A stretch of 50,307 bases of DNA from Treponema sp. (GTDB lineage Bacteria; Spirochaetota; Spirochaetia; Treponematales; Breznakiellaceae): assembly GCA_031266875.1 (NCBI GenBank), contig JAISAE010000009.1:1-50307 (forward strand). The letters run 5' to 3'. Under the pieces are notes generated by a model that saw only the letters and a list, made by a program, of their open reading frames with translations, was not told where the DNA came from and searched no databases. Shown piece by piece: positions 1 through 7,817 of this stretch (its first letter is position 1; every line of letters starts with the position of its first letter). Position numbers and translations under genes: made by a program.

Positions 1-241
1 TTGAACCGCTCTATTCAAAGTGCTTGAACCGCTCTATTCAAAGTGCTTGAACCGCTCTATTCAAGGTGTTTGAACCGCTCTATTCAAAGTGCTTGAACCG
101 CTTTGTTCAAAGTGTTTGAACCGCTTTGTTCAAAGTGTTTGAACCGCTTTGTTCAAAGTGCTTGAACCGCTCTATTCAAGGTGCTTGAACCGCTTTGTTC
201 AAAGTGTTTGAACCGCTCTATTCAAGGTGTTTGAACAGAGC
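1..241. repeat. 23-bp tandem palindromic array, TTGAA...TTCAA core
   Basis: Ten consecutive 23-bp units begin at 1, 24, 47, 70, 93, 116, 139, 162, 185 and 208, with a degenerate eleventh at 231. Each unit carries TTGAACCGCT followed by TATTCAA or TGTTCAA, so the arms TTGAA and TTCAA form an inverted repeat around a variable centre. Units differ mainly at the centre (CTCTA or CTTTG) and at the tail (AGTGC, AGTGT, GGTGT). There is no unique spacer sequence, so this is not a CRISPR array. The array runs off the left edge of the window. Short ORFs across it are products of the repeat and are not called. Confidence 0.9.
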
Positions 242-254
242 AGTCCAAATGTTA

Positions 255-480
255 GAGACAGTAGTGTCAGTGGTGTCAGAGGCGCTGGTGTCAGACATCG
301 GTGCCAGAGACGTGAGTGCCAGAGACGAAGTGCTGGTGCAGGCGCTGGTGTCAGACATCGGTGCCAGAGACGAAGTGCTGGCGCAGGCGCTGGTGTCAGA
401 CATCGGTGCCAGAGACGTGAGTGTCAGAGACGAAGTGCTGGCGCAGGCGCTGGTGTCAGACGTGAGTGTTAGAGACGCAC
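255..480. repeat. 15-bp-modular tandem repeat with GTGTCAGAC / GTGCCAGAGAC motifs
   Basis: The motif GGCGCTGGTG recurs at 281, 341, 386 and 446, i.e. at spacings of 60, 45 and 60 bp, all multiples of 15. The blocks are assembled from 15-bp submodules such as GTGCCAGAGACGTGA and GTGTCAGACATCGG. Both strands are open here because 15 is divisible by three. The resulting low-complexity peptides show no family resemblance, so no gene is called. The GTGTCAGAC sequence reappears inside genes further along the window. Confidence 0.75.
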
Positions 481-569
481 GCGGCAGGCAAATGTCCTGA
501 ACCACATTCAACAGCGTCCCGGCGTAAGTGGAGCTGCTCCCCACTACGCGGGGGAAGCTCTCTAAGCTA

Positions 570-1691
570 CTACTGGGGCAGAATGATTGCGTTCACCGTA
601 ACACCGCGCTCGGCAATCGCCGCATCAACCATGGCTTTCGATACTGAGCCGCGCTGACGCGGGTGCGGCGGGGCGTCGCCAATGAGAATGATGTGGCGTG
701 CCTCGCTTGTCCATGAAAACTTCACCGCGCTGTCATAAAGCGCCTCATAGACCGCTTCAGGAATGTCCTTACCACCGCCCACGCTAATCGCTTTCAGCCT
801 AGTCTGAAGCTGATCTATGCTGCTGCTAAAAGGAAGTACACGGGTAACGTAGGCGTCATAGTAGTCCTTGTATAGTACCAGACCGACGCGGAGGCTCAGA
901 TACGCAGGCAACATCTCTTTGAGAAGAGCCGGAAGCGAATTCTGAATCGTGGCGATTTCATCACGCATACTGCCGGTGGTATCAAGGCAGATGACCAGAT
1001 CAAGGGTCTTTCCCTGTTCTGGCACAAGAATACCAGCGATCTTGTCTACAAGGTCTTCCGAGCCCCGCGACCACACGAGCGCCCCTTTGCCCGTGCCGGC
1101 TATCTCGGTAAAGGCGTCAATCGTATCCTTCATGTAGTTGCCTTCAGGAGGGCCTTCAAGCGGTTTCTGCGTTACCTCAAGTACAAAGGGATTGTCCTTG
1201 AAGTCTCGACGATAGTCAGCGTACGGCAGGACAAAGCTGCGGATGTTGAAGTACGTCCCGTCAACCACATAGATTTCTCCGTGACGGGTGTTTTCATAGC
1301 CATAGTTGAGAAGATAAGGGATATAGATATGAAACGCTTCCCCGAATTCAGGATGCGGTTCTGGTGTGGAATCAATGAGGGACAAGATGGTTCTGGACAC
1401 TGGCGCACCGTCGATGAGCCGTATCTCGTCGCCGTTTATGGGGTTCCAGTCCGCTACCCGGTAGGCGTAGTTCGGCTCGGCGAGGGCTGGATCGCGGGTG
1501 GTCTCGGTGAGCAGTACCGAGCCGATGTCAGGCTTCTTCCTTATAAAAAGGTGGAAGCCACCATCAACCCCCTGCTCTATTCTGAGGTCTTCCTGAAGTA
1601 TTGATAAGTCTCGCACCATTGCCTGACTGAAAAGCAGCGCTGCCTGACAGAGGTAGAGGAGCATGACTAGGATAACACATCTTTGCGCCAT
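570..1691 (-). CDS. Secreted von Willebrand factor A domain protein
   Basis: This encodes about 373 residues if started at the ATG at 1691. That start is preferred over the upstream TTG at 1718 because it places a clean signal peptide (MAQRC, then VILVMLLYLCQAALLFSQA) at the N-terminus. The C-terminal half is a VWA domain with the metal-binding motif DTTGSM, preceded by the hydrophobic strand LDLVICL. A later GGGKDIPEAV segment fits the conserved threonine/aspartate region of these folds. The protein is probably exported to the periplasm or cell surface, where VWA domains mediate metal-dependent protein binding. It is the last of four minus-strand genes (metallophosphoesterase, ParB-like, M28-like, VWA) with short gaps. 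The ligand is unknown. Confidence 0.8.
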   Translation of the reverse strand: MAQRCVILVMLLYLCQAALLFSQAMVRDLSILQEDLRIEQGVDGGFHLFIRKKPDIGSVLLTETTRDPALAEPNYAYRVADWNPINGDEIRLIDGAPVSRTILSLIDSTPEPHPEFGEAFHIYIPYLLNYGYENTRHGEIYVVDGTYFNIRSFVLPYADYRRDFKDNPFVLEVTQKPLEGPPEGNYMKDTIDAFTEIAGTGKGALVWSRGSEDLVDKIAGILVPEQGKTLDLVICLDTTGSMRDEIATIQNSLPALLKEMLPAYLSLRVGLVLYKDYYDAYVTRVLPFSSSIDQLQTRLKAISVGGGKDIPEAVYEALYDSAVKFSWTSEARHIILIGDAPPHPRQRGSVSKAMVDAAIAERGVTVNAIILPQ

Positions 1692-1748
1692 GACTTCATT
1701 ATCGGAACTAAGGGGCAATGAACCTTGACAGCGGGTATATTTGGTTCC

Positions 1749-2654
1749 TCACTCACAGAGGCCGCGAATGAAGCGCATTACTTCGGGAAAATACTGAGGA
1801 GTGAGATGGGGATGTGTGTCGTCGGGGCTGTTGAGGCGGCGCCATGTCTGGGGGATAAGGGACGCCTCTAGGCGTGCGGAGGCATCTTGTTTGAAAAGGG
1901 CGTCGATATATGCCGGCGCGTTTCTGAGCAGCGCGGCAAAGGCGGCAACTTCGTTGGCCGGCAAGACCGTGATGGTCTGTGCGGCAAGACCGGCGCGTAA
2001 AAAGCCCGCGTCATCAGAAAACGGGGTTGGGATGAGGTAAACCCGCTCAATGTGAAGACGGCGTGTGGTTTCAAGCGCACGGGAACGCAGTTGCCTTAAC
2101 CGTATCCGCGTCTGCGCCCCGCCTGCGCGGTTTTCGTTTTTCAGAAGATACTCCGCTGTGGTGGAGATGACGAGTGTGTCTCCACTGCCGCAAGCGTCAA
2201 AGATGAACACCTTGGGACGACCCAGCCCTGACGCGATAAGTTTCTTTACCAGCGAGTACGAACCCTGGTCAACGAGGCGCTCGCCATGAACCAGTTCCTC
2301 TTTATCCGTGAAGATGATGAGCCAGCCGTTGATGCGTTCCCGGCGCAGGCTGATGGCCACATCAAGCAGTTCAAAAACAGCAGCGCTGTTGTCATTTGCT
2401 CCGGGGCTGCCAATAACACGGTCGTAATGAGCGACCAGTATGATCGCGCTATTGACGCAGGCGCGGGACACATTACCTGGGGCGAGCAGAAAATGGCGGT
2501 TCCCGCAAATGCTGACTACTTCATGGCTTAGACGCAGTTTCTCAAGAAGCGTTTTCAGCATGAGGTAGCGATCCGCGTCAGGCACGAGGAACGCCTCAAA
2601 AGATTGATTAAGCGCCTGGGCGCTGAACTGAGTGAACTGCACGGCGGAAATCAC
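1749..2654 (-). CDS. M28-family zinc peptidase-like protein
   Basis: The 301-residue product contains the M28 aminopeptidase / glutaminyl cyclase signature: AHYD, then PGANDNSAAV, then TDKEE, which supply the usual His, Asp and Glu zinc ligands and catalytic Glu. DACGSGD follows. Near the C-terminus, SDDAGFLRAG aligns with the family motif SDHxPFLRxG, but the usual zinc-binding His is Asp here. That change may weaken or alter metal binding. No signal peptide is visible, so the protein is probably cytoplasmic. The start is a GTG at 2654. It sits between the ParB-like gene (39 bp upstream) and the VWA gene, probably in one operon. Family assignment is fairly secure; activity is not. Confidence 0.75.
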   Translation of the reverse strand: MISAVQFTQFSAQALNQSFEAFLVPDADRYLMLKTLLEKLRLSHEVVSICGNRHFLLAPGNVSRACVNSAIILVAHYDRVIGSPGANDNSAAVFELLDVAISLRRERINGWLIIFTDKEELVHGERLVDQGSYSLVKKLIASGLGRPKVFIFDACGSGDTLVISTTAEYLLKNENRAGGAQTRIRLRQLRSRALETTRRLHIERVYLIPTPFSDDAGFLRAGLAAQTITVLPANEVAAFAALLRNAPAYIDALFKQDASARLEASLIPQTWRRLNSPDDTHPHLTPQYFPEVMRFIRGLCE

Positions 2655-2693
2655 GTTTCTGGAACCGGCCCACGCGCCAGCGGGGTAGCCATA

Positions 2694-3641
2694 CTAATGC
2701 GGCTTGGCCGATGGACGCTTAAAGAGGCGCTCAAACCAAGCGCCGATGAAGCGCAGAAAGCGGCCCCGGCTCTGACCGTATTTCACGGTAAAGTCTTTGG
2801 CGGCCTCTGACGCGGCATAGTCTACGCCGTACTTCTTCTTCAGAAAGTCCCAATGCTTAACAATCCAAACGTAGAGATCGCTGGGACTGTTACCGGGGAA
2901 GTTAAGCTCAATCCATTCATCCTTGATGATCTTGATGATGGGCGCATACACGTTTGTATACCAGGATTTCAGGGCGTCGTCAAAAGAAAGCTTCTCGTCC
3001 TTCCCCTCATCAAGGTAGTAATTGTGTACCAGTATGTGATTATAGATCACGTCATAGCGTCCCGGCTCAGAGAAGTCCAGTTCTTTGTCGCCGGTGAGTT
3101 CACCAAAGCGGGTCTTTTCGTAAAAGAGGTTCTTCTCATACGTTATAAGACTCTTCCGCAGATCATCGGCGGTCATTGACGGGTCAATGGGTATCTCACT
3201 GGAAAGGCTGACAACCTCAGCGTCAATGACTTCACCGCCCTGACTACGGGCCACGGACACACGGTGGTTTCCGTCTCGTACAAAGTAGACCCCGCCTATC
3301 TCATAAAGCTGAATCGGGGGAAGCACCACATCCTGAAGACGCGCCTGATCCACCTTCTGCCAGCGGGTACGGATATGCTCAACCCTCGGCAGAAAGTGCT
3401 TGTTGAAATCGTGATACCGCCCTTCGCTTCCCACAATATGGCTAAGAGGCACGATCTGCATCCCCTGATACGACTGGTTTTTTGGTTTCAGGATTTCTTT
3501 CACATCGCTGAATGATAGGAGATTGTCCTTATCAACATTCATGAAATGCTGAATCCGTGAAAATATGGCCTGATTCCTTGCCCGATTGAAATCCTCGCTT
3601 GATTGAAAGACTACGCCGCTCACATTATCTTCATCATTCAT
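2694..3641 (-). CDS. ParB/sulfiredoxin-like fold protein
   Basis: The 315-residue protein has a central ParB-like motif, VRDGNHRVSVARSQG (around residues 120-135), preceded by LPPIQLYEIGGVYF, the usual ParB N-terminal beta strand. The C-terminal half is long and mostly helical, without a recognisable DNA-binding helix-turn-helix, and ends in a basic tail. Such RDGNHR proteins occur outside chromosome partitioning, and their substrate is generally unknown. A strong ribosome binding site (AGGAGGAACAA) precedes the ATG at 3641. The gene is 23 bp downstream of the metallophosphoesterase gene, so the two are probably co-transcribed. Confidence 0.7.
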   Translation of the reverse strand: MNDEDNVSGVVFQSSEDFNRARNQAIFSRIQHFMNVDKDNLLSFSDVKEILKPKNQSYQGMQIVPLSHIVGSEGRYHDFNKHFLPRVEHIRTRWQKVDQARLQDVVLPPIQLYEIGGVYFVRDGNHRVSVARSQGGEVIDAEVVSLSSEIPIDPSMTADDLRKSLITYEKNLFYEKTRFGELTGDKELDFSEPGRYDVIYNHILVHNYYLDEGKDEKLSFDDALKSWYTNVYAPIIKIIKDEWIELNFPGNSPSDLYVWIVKHWDFLKKKYGVDYAASEAAKDFTVKYGQSRGRFLRFIGAWFERLFKRPSAKPH

Positions 3642-3664
3642 TTGTTCCTCCTACTTAAAGAGTA

Positions 3665-4366
3665 TCATAATGGGGACGCCGCCGGCACTATCTCCTCATC
3701 CTCATTGGTATTGACCACGAAATGGCTGTAGGCATTGATCACCTGGGTTTCTTCGTAACGGGTTACCCGAACCTCGGCTAAATCATAGAGATGGATATGC
3801 CCATGGATAAGATACTTAGGCTTAAAGACCCGCATGAACCAGAGGAATGACTTAAAACCCCAGTGGCACTTATCTTCTTTGTCATGAATCCCCTTGGGCG
3901 AAGCGTGGGTAACAAGAATATCCAGATAGCGGCCTCGAAAGAGCCGGTTAAAGAGCAGGCCCGGTATAAGTTTGATGATTTCAAGGTACATCTGAAAATC
4001 AGTGTACTGGTTTTCCCCCGGCTTATACCGCATGGACCCACCCAGACCAGCAACGAGGGTACCGCTTTCAACGCAGGTGCGTGAACCAATGTGTATAGCA
4101 CCGGTGGTGGGTAAAGGGTCTGACTCTTCAATGAGGTGGGTTGGCGACGAGGGCAGGGCGCGTCCCTTATAGAGCGCAAAATGCTTAAGGTCATGATTGC
4201 CGAATACAAAAAGCAGCGGCTTGTTAAGGCTTGACACAACAAAGTCAAGATAATCCAGAGGAAGATCCCCGGCGCTTATCACAAAGTCAACATCGCCAAA
4301 CCGTTCCTTGATGGAACTAGTATACACGAGCGGGTCAATATGATCTGATATACAAAGTATTTTCAT
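3665..4366 (-). CDS. Calcineurin-like metallophosphoesterase
   Basis: The 233-residue protein shows the metallophosphoesterase motifs in order: ISDHIDP (first Asp/His pair), SAGDLPLDY (GD), FGNHD (GNH[DE]), THASPKG and GHIHLY (GHxH). These bind the two metal ions that hydrolyse phosphoesters. There is no signal peptide or membrane segment, so it is cytoplasmic. It appears to be the first gene of the minus-strand operon reaching down to 570. A weak Shine-Dalgarno precedes the ATG at 4366. The phosphoester substrate cannot be told from sequence. Confidence 0.85.
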   Translation of the reverse strand: MKILCISDHIDPLVYTSSIKERFGDVDFVISAGDLPLDYLDFVVSSLNKPLLFVFGNHDLKHFALYKGRALPSSPTHLIEESDPLPTTGAIHIGSRTCVESGTLVAGLGGSMRYKPGENQYTDFQMYLEIIKLIPGLLFNRLFRGRYLDILVTHASPKGIHDKEDKCHWGFKSFLWFMRVFKPKYLIHGHIHLYDLAEVRVTRYEETQVINAYSHFVVNTNEDEEIVPAASPL

Positions 4367-4433
4367 CGTATTTTATCACGTTTGCTGGTACAGCCTAATA
4401 GTTTTAACACTTTATGTCAAATAGGAGAAGACA

Positions 4434-5513
4434 ATGCTCGAACTGAAAGGGGTGAAGAAAAGCTTTGACAGCTTCACGCTGGACATTAATCTGGAAGTGG
4501 CGGATGGGGAAACGCTGGCGTTGATCGGGCCTTCGGGGTGCGGGAAAACCACAGTGCTGAACCTCATCGCGGGGCTTGCCGAGGCGCAGGAAGGCAAGAT
4601 ACTCATTGACAAGGAGGACGCCGGCGCGTTAGCGCCGTGGAAACGGCGGGTATCAATGGTGTTTCAGGACATTGCCCTGTTTCCTCACCTTGATGTGGGC
4701 AAGAACGTTGCCTACGGCCTTTTTATCCGGGGCGTGTCAAAAGCCGAGCGCCGCCGCGTTACCGCTGAAGTCCTGAAAACCGTGCGCTTGTCCGGCTATG
4801 AGCGCCGCCGCGTTGACACGCTCTCCGGCGGGGAGCGCCAGCGGGTCGCCATAGCGCGGGCGCTGGCAAGCGATCCGCGAGCCTTGCTGCTGGACGAGCC
4901 GTTCTCCGCGCTGGACACCCCGCTGCGGCGGGAACTGTGGCGGGAGTTCCCAGACATCAGGGCGCGTTCAAACGCGCCGGGCATCTTTGTTACCCACGAC
5001 CGTGAGGAAGCGGCAACCCTTGGAGACCGTATCGCGCTCATGGACGCGGGGCGCGTCATCGAAAGCGGCGCGGCGCGGGAACTTTTCCTCGCGCCAAAGA
5101 CCGAGTTTGGCGCCCGCTTTCTGGGCGCAGGCTCAGTAATACCCTGCATGGTAGAAGGAAACAGCGGAGATCGTGTCATGGTAAATTGTTCTTTTGGCAG
5201 ACTCGCCGTACCGCGAGGTTCTATGTATGACGAGGAACGTCCTCTCCTCTTTATCCCCCATGACGCCCTGTCCCTCACCCGCCAGAGCGACCTGAGCTTT
5301 TCGGCCCTGGTCAGGAAAAGTGTATTTGAAGGTGAACGCCGGATTGTGGAGCTGGAGCTTCCTGACGGCCTCCGTATCAACGCCAAGACCAGCCCGCGTA
5401 CCGAAGTTCCGGCGCAAGACGCCTGTCAGCGATGGTTCATCAACACAGTTCTGCTTCGCTTTGTGCGAAACAGCAGCGGCTCAAGCGCGGCAACACTACA
5501 TACCGGCATTTGA
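4434..5513 (+). CDS. ABC transporter ATP-binding protein, molybdate/sulfate/iron/polyamine importer type
   Basis: The 359-residue ATPase has Walker A GPSGCGKTT, Q-loop VFQD, signature LSGGERQR, Walker B LLLDEPFSALD and switch His in VTHDREE. A C-terminal extension from about residue 235 resembles the regulatory TOBE region of CUT1/molybdate-type ATPases. A good ribosome binding site (AGGAGAAGAC) precedes the ATG at 4434. No permease or binding protein lies next to it, so it is an orphan and might serve a transporter encoded elsewhere, such as the CUT1 system at 21222. The last 20 or so residues run almost to the edge of a 21-bp repeat array and may be a degraded C-terminus. Confidence 0.85.
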   Translation: MLELKGVKKSFDSFTLDINLEVADGETLALIGPSGCGKTTVLNLIAGLAEAQEGKILIDKEDAGALAPWKRRVSMVFQDIALFPHLDVGKNVAYGLFIRGVSKAERRRVTAEVLKTVRLSGYERRRVDTLSGGERQRVAIARALASDPRALLLDEPFSALDTPLRRELWREFPDIRARSNAPGIFVTHDREEAATLGDRIALMDAGRVIESGAARELFLAPKTEFGARFLGAGSVIPCMVEGNSGDRVMVNCSFGRLAVPRGSMYDEERPLLFIPHDALSLTRQSDLSFSALVRKSVFEGERRIVELELPDGLRINAKTSPRTEVPAQDACQRWFINTVLLRFVRNSSGSSAATLHTGI

Positions 5514-5523
5514 CGTACAGTCT

Positions 5524-5628
5524 ACTGTAAGACCGCTGCAGTGTACTATGGAGGTTCTATATTACACTATGGAATCTCCATACTACACTTTGGAGATTCT
5601 ACAGTGTACTGTAACAGTCTTAAAGATA
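5524..5628. repeat. 21-bp tandem repeat, five units
   Basis: Units begin at 5524, 5545, 5566, 5587 and 5608. They start ACTGTAAGACC, ACTATGGAGGTT, ACTATGGAATCT, ACTTTGGAGATT and ACTGTAACAGTC. The end units carry ACTGTA and the inner units carry TGGA/TCCA inverted segments, so the array can fold into hairpins. It starts 11 bp after the stop codon of the ABC ATPase gene. The 21-bp period matches the array at 47221-47690. Confidence 0.75.
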
Positions 5629-5689
5629 CAAAAATTCGGTCATTATGAGCAGATAAGGCGGTATAACAGTAAGAAGCAGTGTTGACATA

Positions 5690-5888
5690 GCGGTAAAGGT
5701 AGAGCAGGATAAGCTCGTACCCGTGCAAAGCGGGGAATCAAGGTTGTAGACAGGGGGAGCTTTGGCTCTTGAACAACAAGAGTGAAACTCTCGTGGAAAG
5801 TCCGGTAACGGAAGGAAGCAGAAACCTTGTAGAGCAAGCTAAACAATCAGACCAGGCTGTCCACCCAGCTTTAGGCATGAGATTACTG
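5690..5888 (+). ncRNA. Putative structured RNA or group II intron remnant upstream of ABC exporter
   Basis: No convincing ORF exists here, but several local helices can be seen: CAAGGTT (5739-5745) with AACCTTG (5823-5829), CTCTTG (5766-5771) with CAAGAG (5777-5782), and TCCG-GTAA-CGGA (5801-5812), which has a GNRA tetraloop. The stretch around GGAAAGTCCGG...GGAAGCAGAAACC is reminiscent of domain I of bacterial group II introns. No 5' GTGYG boundary, domain V or reverse transcriptase is visible. It could be an intron fragment, a cis-regulatory leader or a small RNA. The call rests on hand-found pairing only. Confidence 0.3.
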
Positions 5889-5933
5889 ACGCGCAATGAG
5901 GCGGTCGCTGCGGCTTGCATTGCGTGTTTTTTT
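5889..5933 (+). terminator. Intrinsic terminator before ABC exporter gene
   Basis: ACGCGCAATG (5889-5898) pairs with CATTGCGTGT (5918-5927), with one G-U pair, and is followed by seven T residues (5927-5933). This is a strong rho-independent terminator on the plus strand, 28 bp before the ATG of the exporter gene. Its placement either ends the upstream RNA or attenuates the exporter. Confidence 0.75.
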
Positions 5934-5960
5934 CTGTTGCCATAAAAAGAGGTGTGTAAG

Positions 5961-7745
5961 ATGAAGAAGAAGTCTTTATTTGTTGGAATAGCGTTTCTTT
6001 CCAAACTCTATTGGAAGTATAAAAAATCAGCACTGCTCTTTCTGCTCCTTGCCTGTATCTTCAAGGGTATTGTTCCTTTCGCTTCCATCATTTTTCCAAA
6101 GTTTATCATTGACGAATTAACCGGAACCCAAGAAGTCAGTGTTATTATTTTTTTCATCGCCTGTCTGCTTATCTGTGTCCTGTTTGGAAATACGTTGATT
6201 AATATCTTTCATACAACATATTTTCTCAACGGCCATGTTGTTTTTAACCGGTTCCAGCTTGATTTATCCAGAAATTTATATGAGGCGGATGTAGAGCGGA
6301 TAGAAGCCGCGTCTTTTAATGACCTAAAGGGAAAAGCCGAGCGATTCCTCTATGGCGACGGCTGGGGCTGGGGAGGAGTTTTATCCAGAGCGGCTGATGT
6401 TTCCTCGTATATTATTACCCTTGTGGGAATTGTTTCTATTATTTCTGTCTTAAACCCGCTGGTGGTAGCGGTGTTTGTCGTTTTAACCTTATTCACCGCC
6501 TGGGTTAATTCAAAGGTGAAAAAAGCCAACAACCAACTGGACATTGAGCAGCCAATACAGGAACGCAGGCTTTCGTATGACGCATCTCTCTTTGACGAAT
6601 ACCGTTTTGCGAAGGAAATCAGGATAAATACCATAGGCGAATGGCTTTTACAGCGGCTCCGCAACCGCCTTGCTGTTCTCCATAATTTCTATGCAAAAAG
6701 ATATTACAATAGTTTGAAAGCGCAAATTGTCAGCAATATCATCACGTTTATTCAACAGGGCATCGCGTACGGGTATCTGGTGTATTCCATTCTTGAGGGC
6801 AGGTTTGGCATCGGCAGTTTTACCATGTACCTCGCGGCAATTAACAGTTTTTCTGGGGCGATGTTTTCGGTTATGGACAGCGTCGTGGATATCCGGCGCT
6901 TCAGCGATTTCTATGACGCGGTTGATGATTTCCTGAATATGCCGAAACGACAGCGTGAAGGGAAAAAGGCGCTGAAATATTCAAGCCCACCGCTGCTGGA
7001 ATTCCGTAATGTGTCGTTCCGCTATCCGGGTCAAAGTAATTATACCCTTAAAAACATCAATTTGGCGATACAGGCAGGACAAAAATTGTCTGTGGTTGGA
7101 GAGAATGGGGCGGGAAAAACCACCATGACCAAACTGCTGATGCGGCTGTACCGGCCCACGGAGGGGCAGATATTATTGAACGGCGAGGATATTCAAGGCT
7201 TTGATTTTGAACAGTATGAAAAGACCTTATCGGTTGTGTTTCAGGATTTTGCCCTCTTTGGCATGAGCCTGCGGGATAATGTCGCTCTGGGACGCGATGT
7301 TGATGACGCGCTGGTTATTGACGCGCTGCGCAAGAGTGGTTTTGGGGATAAGCTGGATACGCTGGGAAAAGGGCTTGACACGCCGGTCTATAAAATATTT
7401 GACGAGAGCGGGTTTGAGCCTTCCGGCGGCGAGGGACAGAAGATCGCCATGGCGCGGGCGCTGCTCAAGGACGCGCCGGTTGTTATTCTGGATGAACCCA
7501 CGGCGGCCCTTGATCCCCGCGCTGAATATGAGATGTATCAGAACTTTAACCGGATGGTGGAAGGCAAGTCAGCTATATTTATATCGCACCGGCTCTCCAG
7601 CGCCCGTTTCTGCGACAAGATAGCGGTATTTCAAAAGGGTGAGATTGTGGAATATGGCTCACACGCGGAGCTGGTTAGCCGGAAGGGTCTTTATCATGAA
7701 TTGTTTGCTATGCAGGCGCAGTTTTATGAAGAGAAAGCGATATGA
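5961..7745 (+). CDS. ABC exporter, fused permease-ATPase (peptide/multidrug type)
   Basis: This is an exporter half-transporter of about 594 residues. The N-terminal half has about six membrane segments, beginning AIFLSK-like and LLFLLLACIFKGIV. The C-terminal ATPase has Walker A VGENGAGKTT, Q-loop VFQDF, signature PSGGEGQ, Walker B VVILDEPTAALDP and switch His ISHRLSS. It probably works as a homodimer in the inner membrane. The ATG at 5961 follows GAGGTG and is preferred to the GTG at 5952. The ATPase region is close to that of the exporter at 30377-32224, including LDEPTAALDPRAEYE and the C-terminal FNMQAQFY/FAMQAQFY. Such exporters often carry RiPPs or bacteriocins, but no precursor gene is adjacent. 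The substrate is inferred only. Confidence 0.9.
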   Translation: MKKKSLFVGIAFLSKLYWKYKKSALLFLLLACIFKGIVPFASIIFPKFIIDELTGTQEVSVIIFFIACLLICVLFGNTLINIFHTTYFLNGHVVFNRFQLDLSRNLYEADVERIEAASFNDLKGKAERFLYGDGWGWGGVLSRAADVSSYIITLVGIVSIISVLNPLVVAVFVVLTLFTAWVNSKVKKANNQLDIEQPIQERRLSYDASLFDEYRFAKEIRINTIGEWLLQRLRNRLAVLHNFYAKRYYNSLKAQIVSNIITFIQQGIAYGYLVYSILEGRFGIGSFTMYLAAINSFSGAMFSVMDSVVDIRRFSDFYDAVDDFLNMPKRQREGKKALKYSSPPLLEFRNVSFRYPGQSNYTLKNINLAIQAGQKLSVVGENGAGKTTMTKLLMRLYRPTEGQILLNGEDIQGFDFEQYEKTLSVVFQDFALFGMSLRDNVALGRDVDDALVIDALRKSGFGDKLDTLGKGLDTPVYKIFDESGFEPSGGEGQKIAMARALLKDAPVVILDEPTAALDPRAEYEMYQNFNRMVEGKSAIFISHRLSSARFCDKIAVFQKGEIVEYGSHAELVSRKGLYHELFAMQAQFYEEKAI

Positions 7746-7758
7746 AGCCGGAGGTTCG

Positions 7759-7792
7759 CCCTAACCCTGAACCGGAAATTCGAGGGTTAGGG
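7759..7792. terminator. Inverted repeat between convergent genes
   Basis: CCCTAACCCT (7759-7768) and AGGGTTAGGG (7783-7792) form a perfect 10-bp stem with a 14-nt loop. It lies between the stop codons of the ABC exporter (plus) and the AbgB-like gene (minus). It is probably a bidirectional terminator, although the T-tracts are poor. Confidence 0.55.
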
Positions 7793-7817
7793 AAAAGCTC
7801 TATCTTTTGTATGTATC

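Noticed and set aside
1-241. CRISPR array
   Set aside because: Units are contiguous with no unique spacers, and no cas genes are present. The same applies to the other arrays.
195-500. 101-codon ORF across the repeats (and antisense frame 218-544)
   Set aside because: The frame is open only because the repeat unit is a multiple of three. The peptide is low complexity and has no ribosome binding site.
5790-5830. RNase P or SRP RNA, because of GGAAAGTCCGG and GGAAGGAAGCAG
   Set aside because: Other conserved segments (the RNase P 3' core, the SRP GGAA tetraloop helix) are missing. The match is short.
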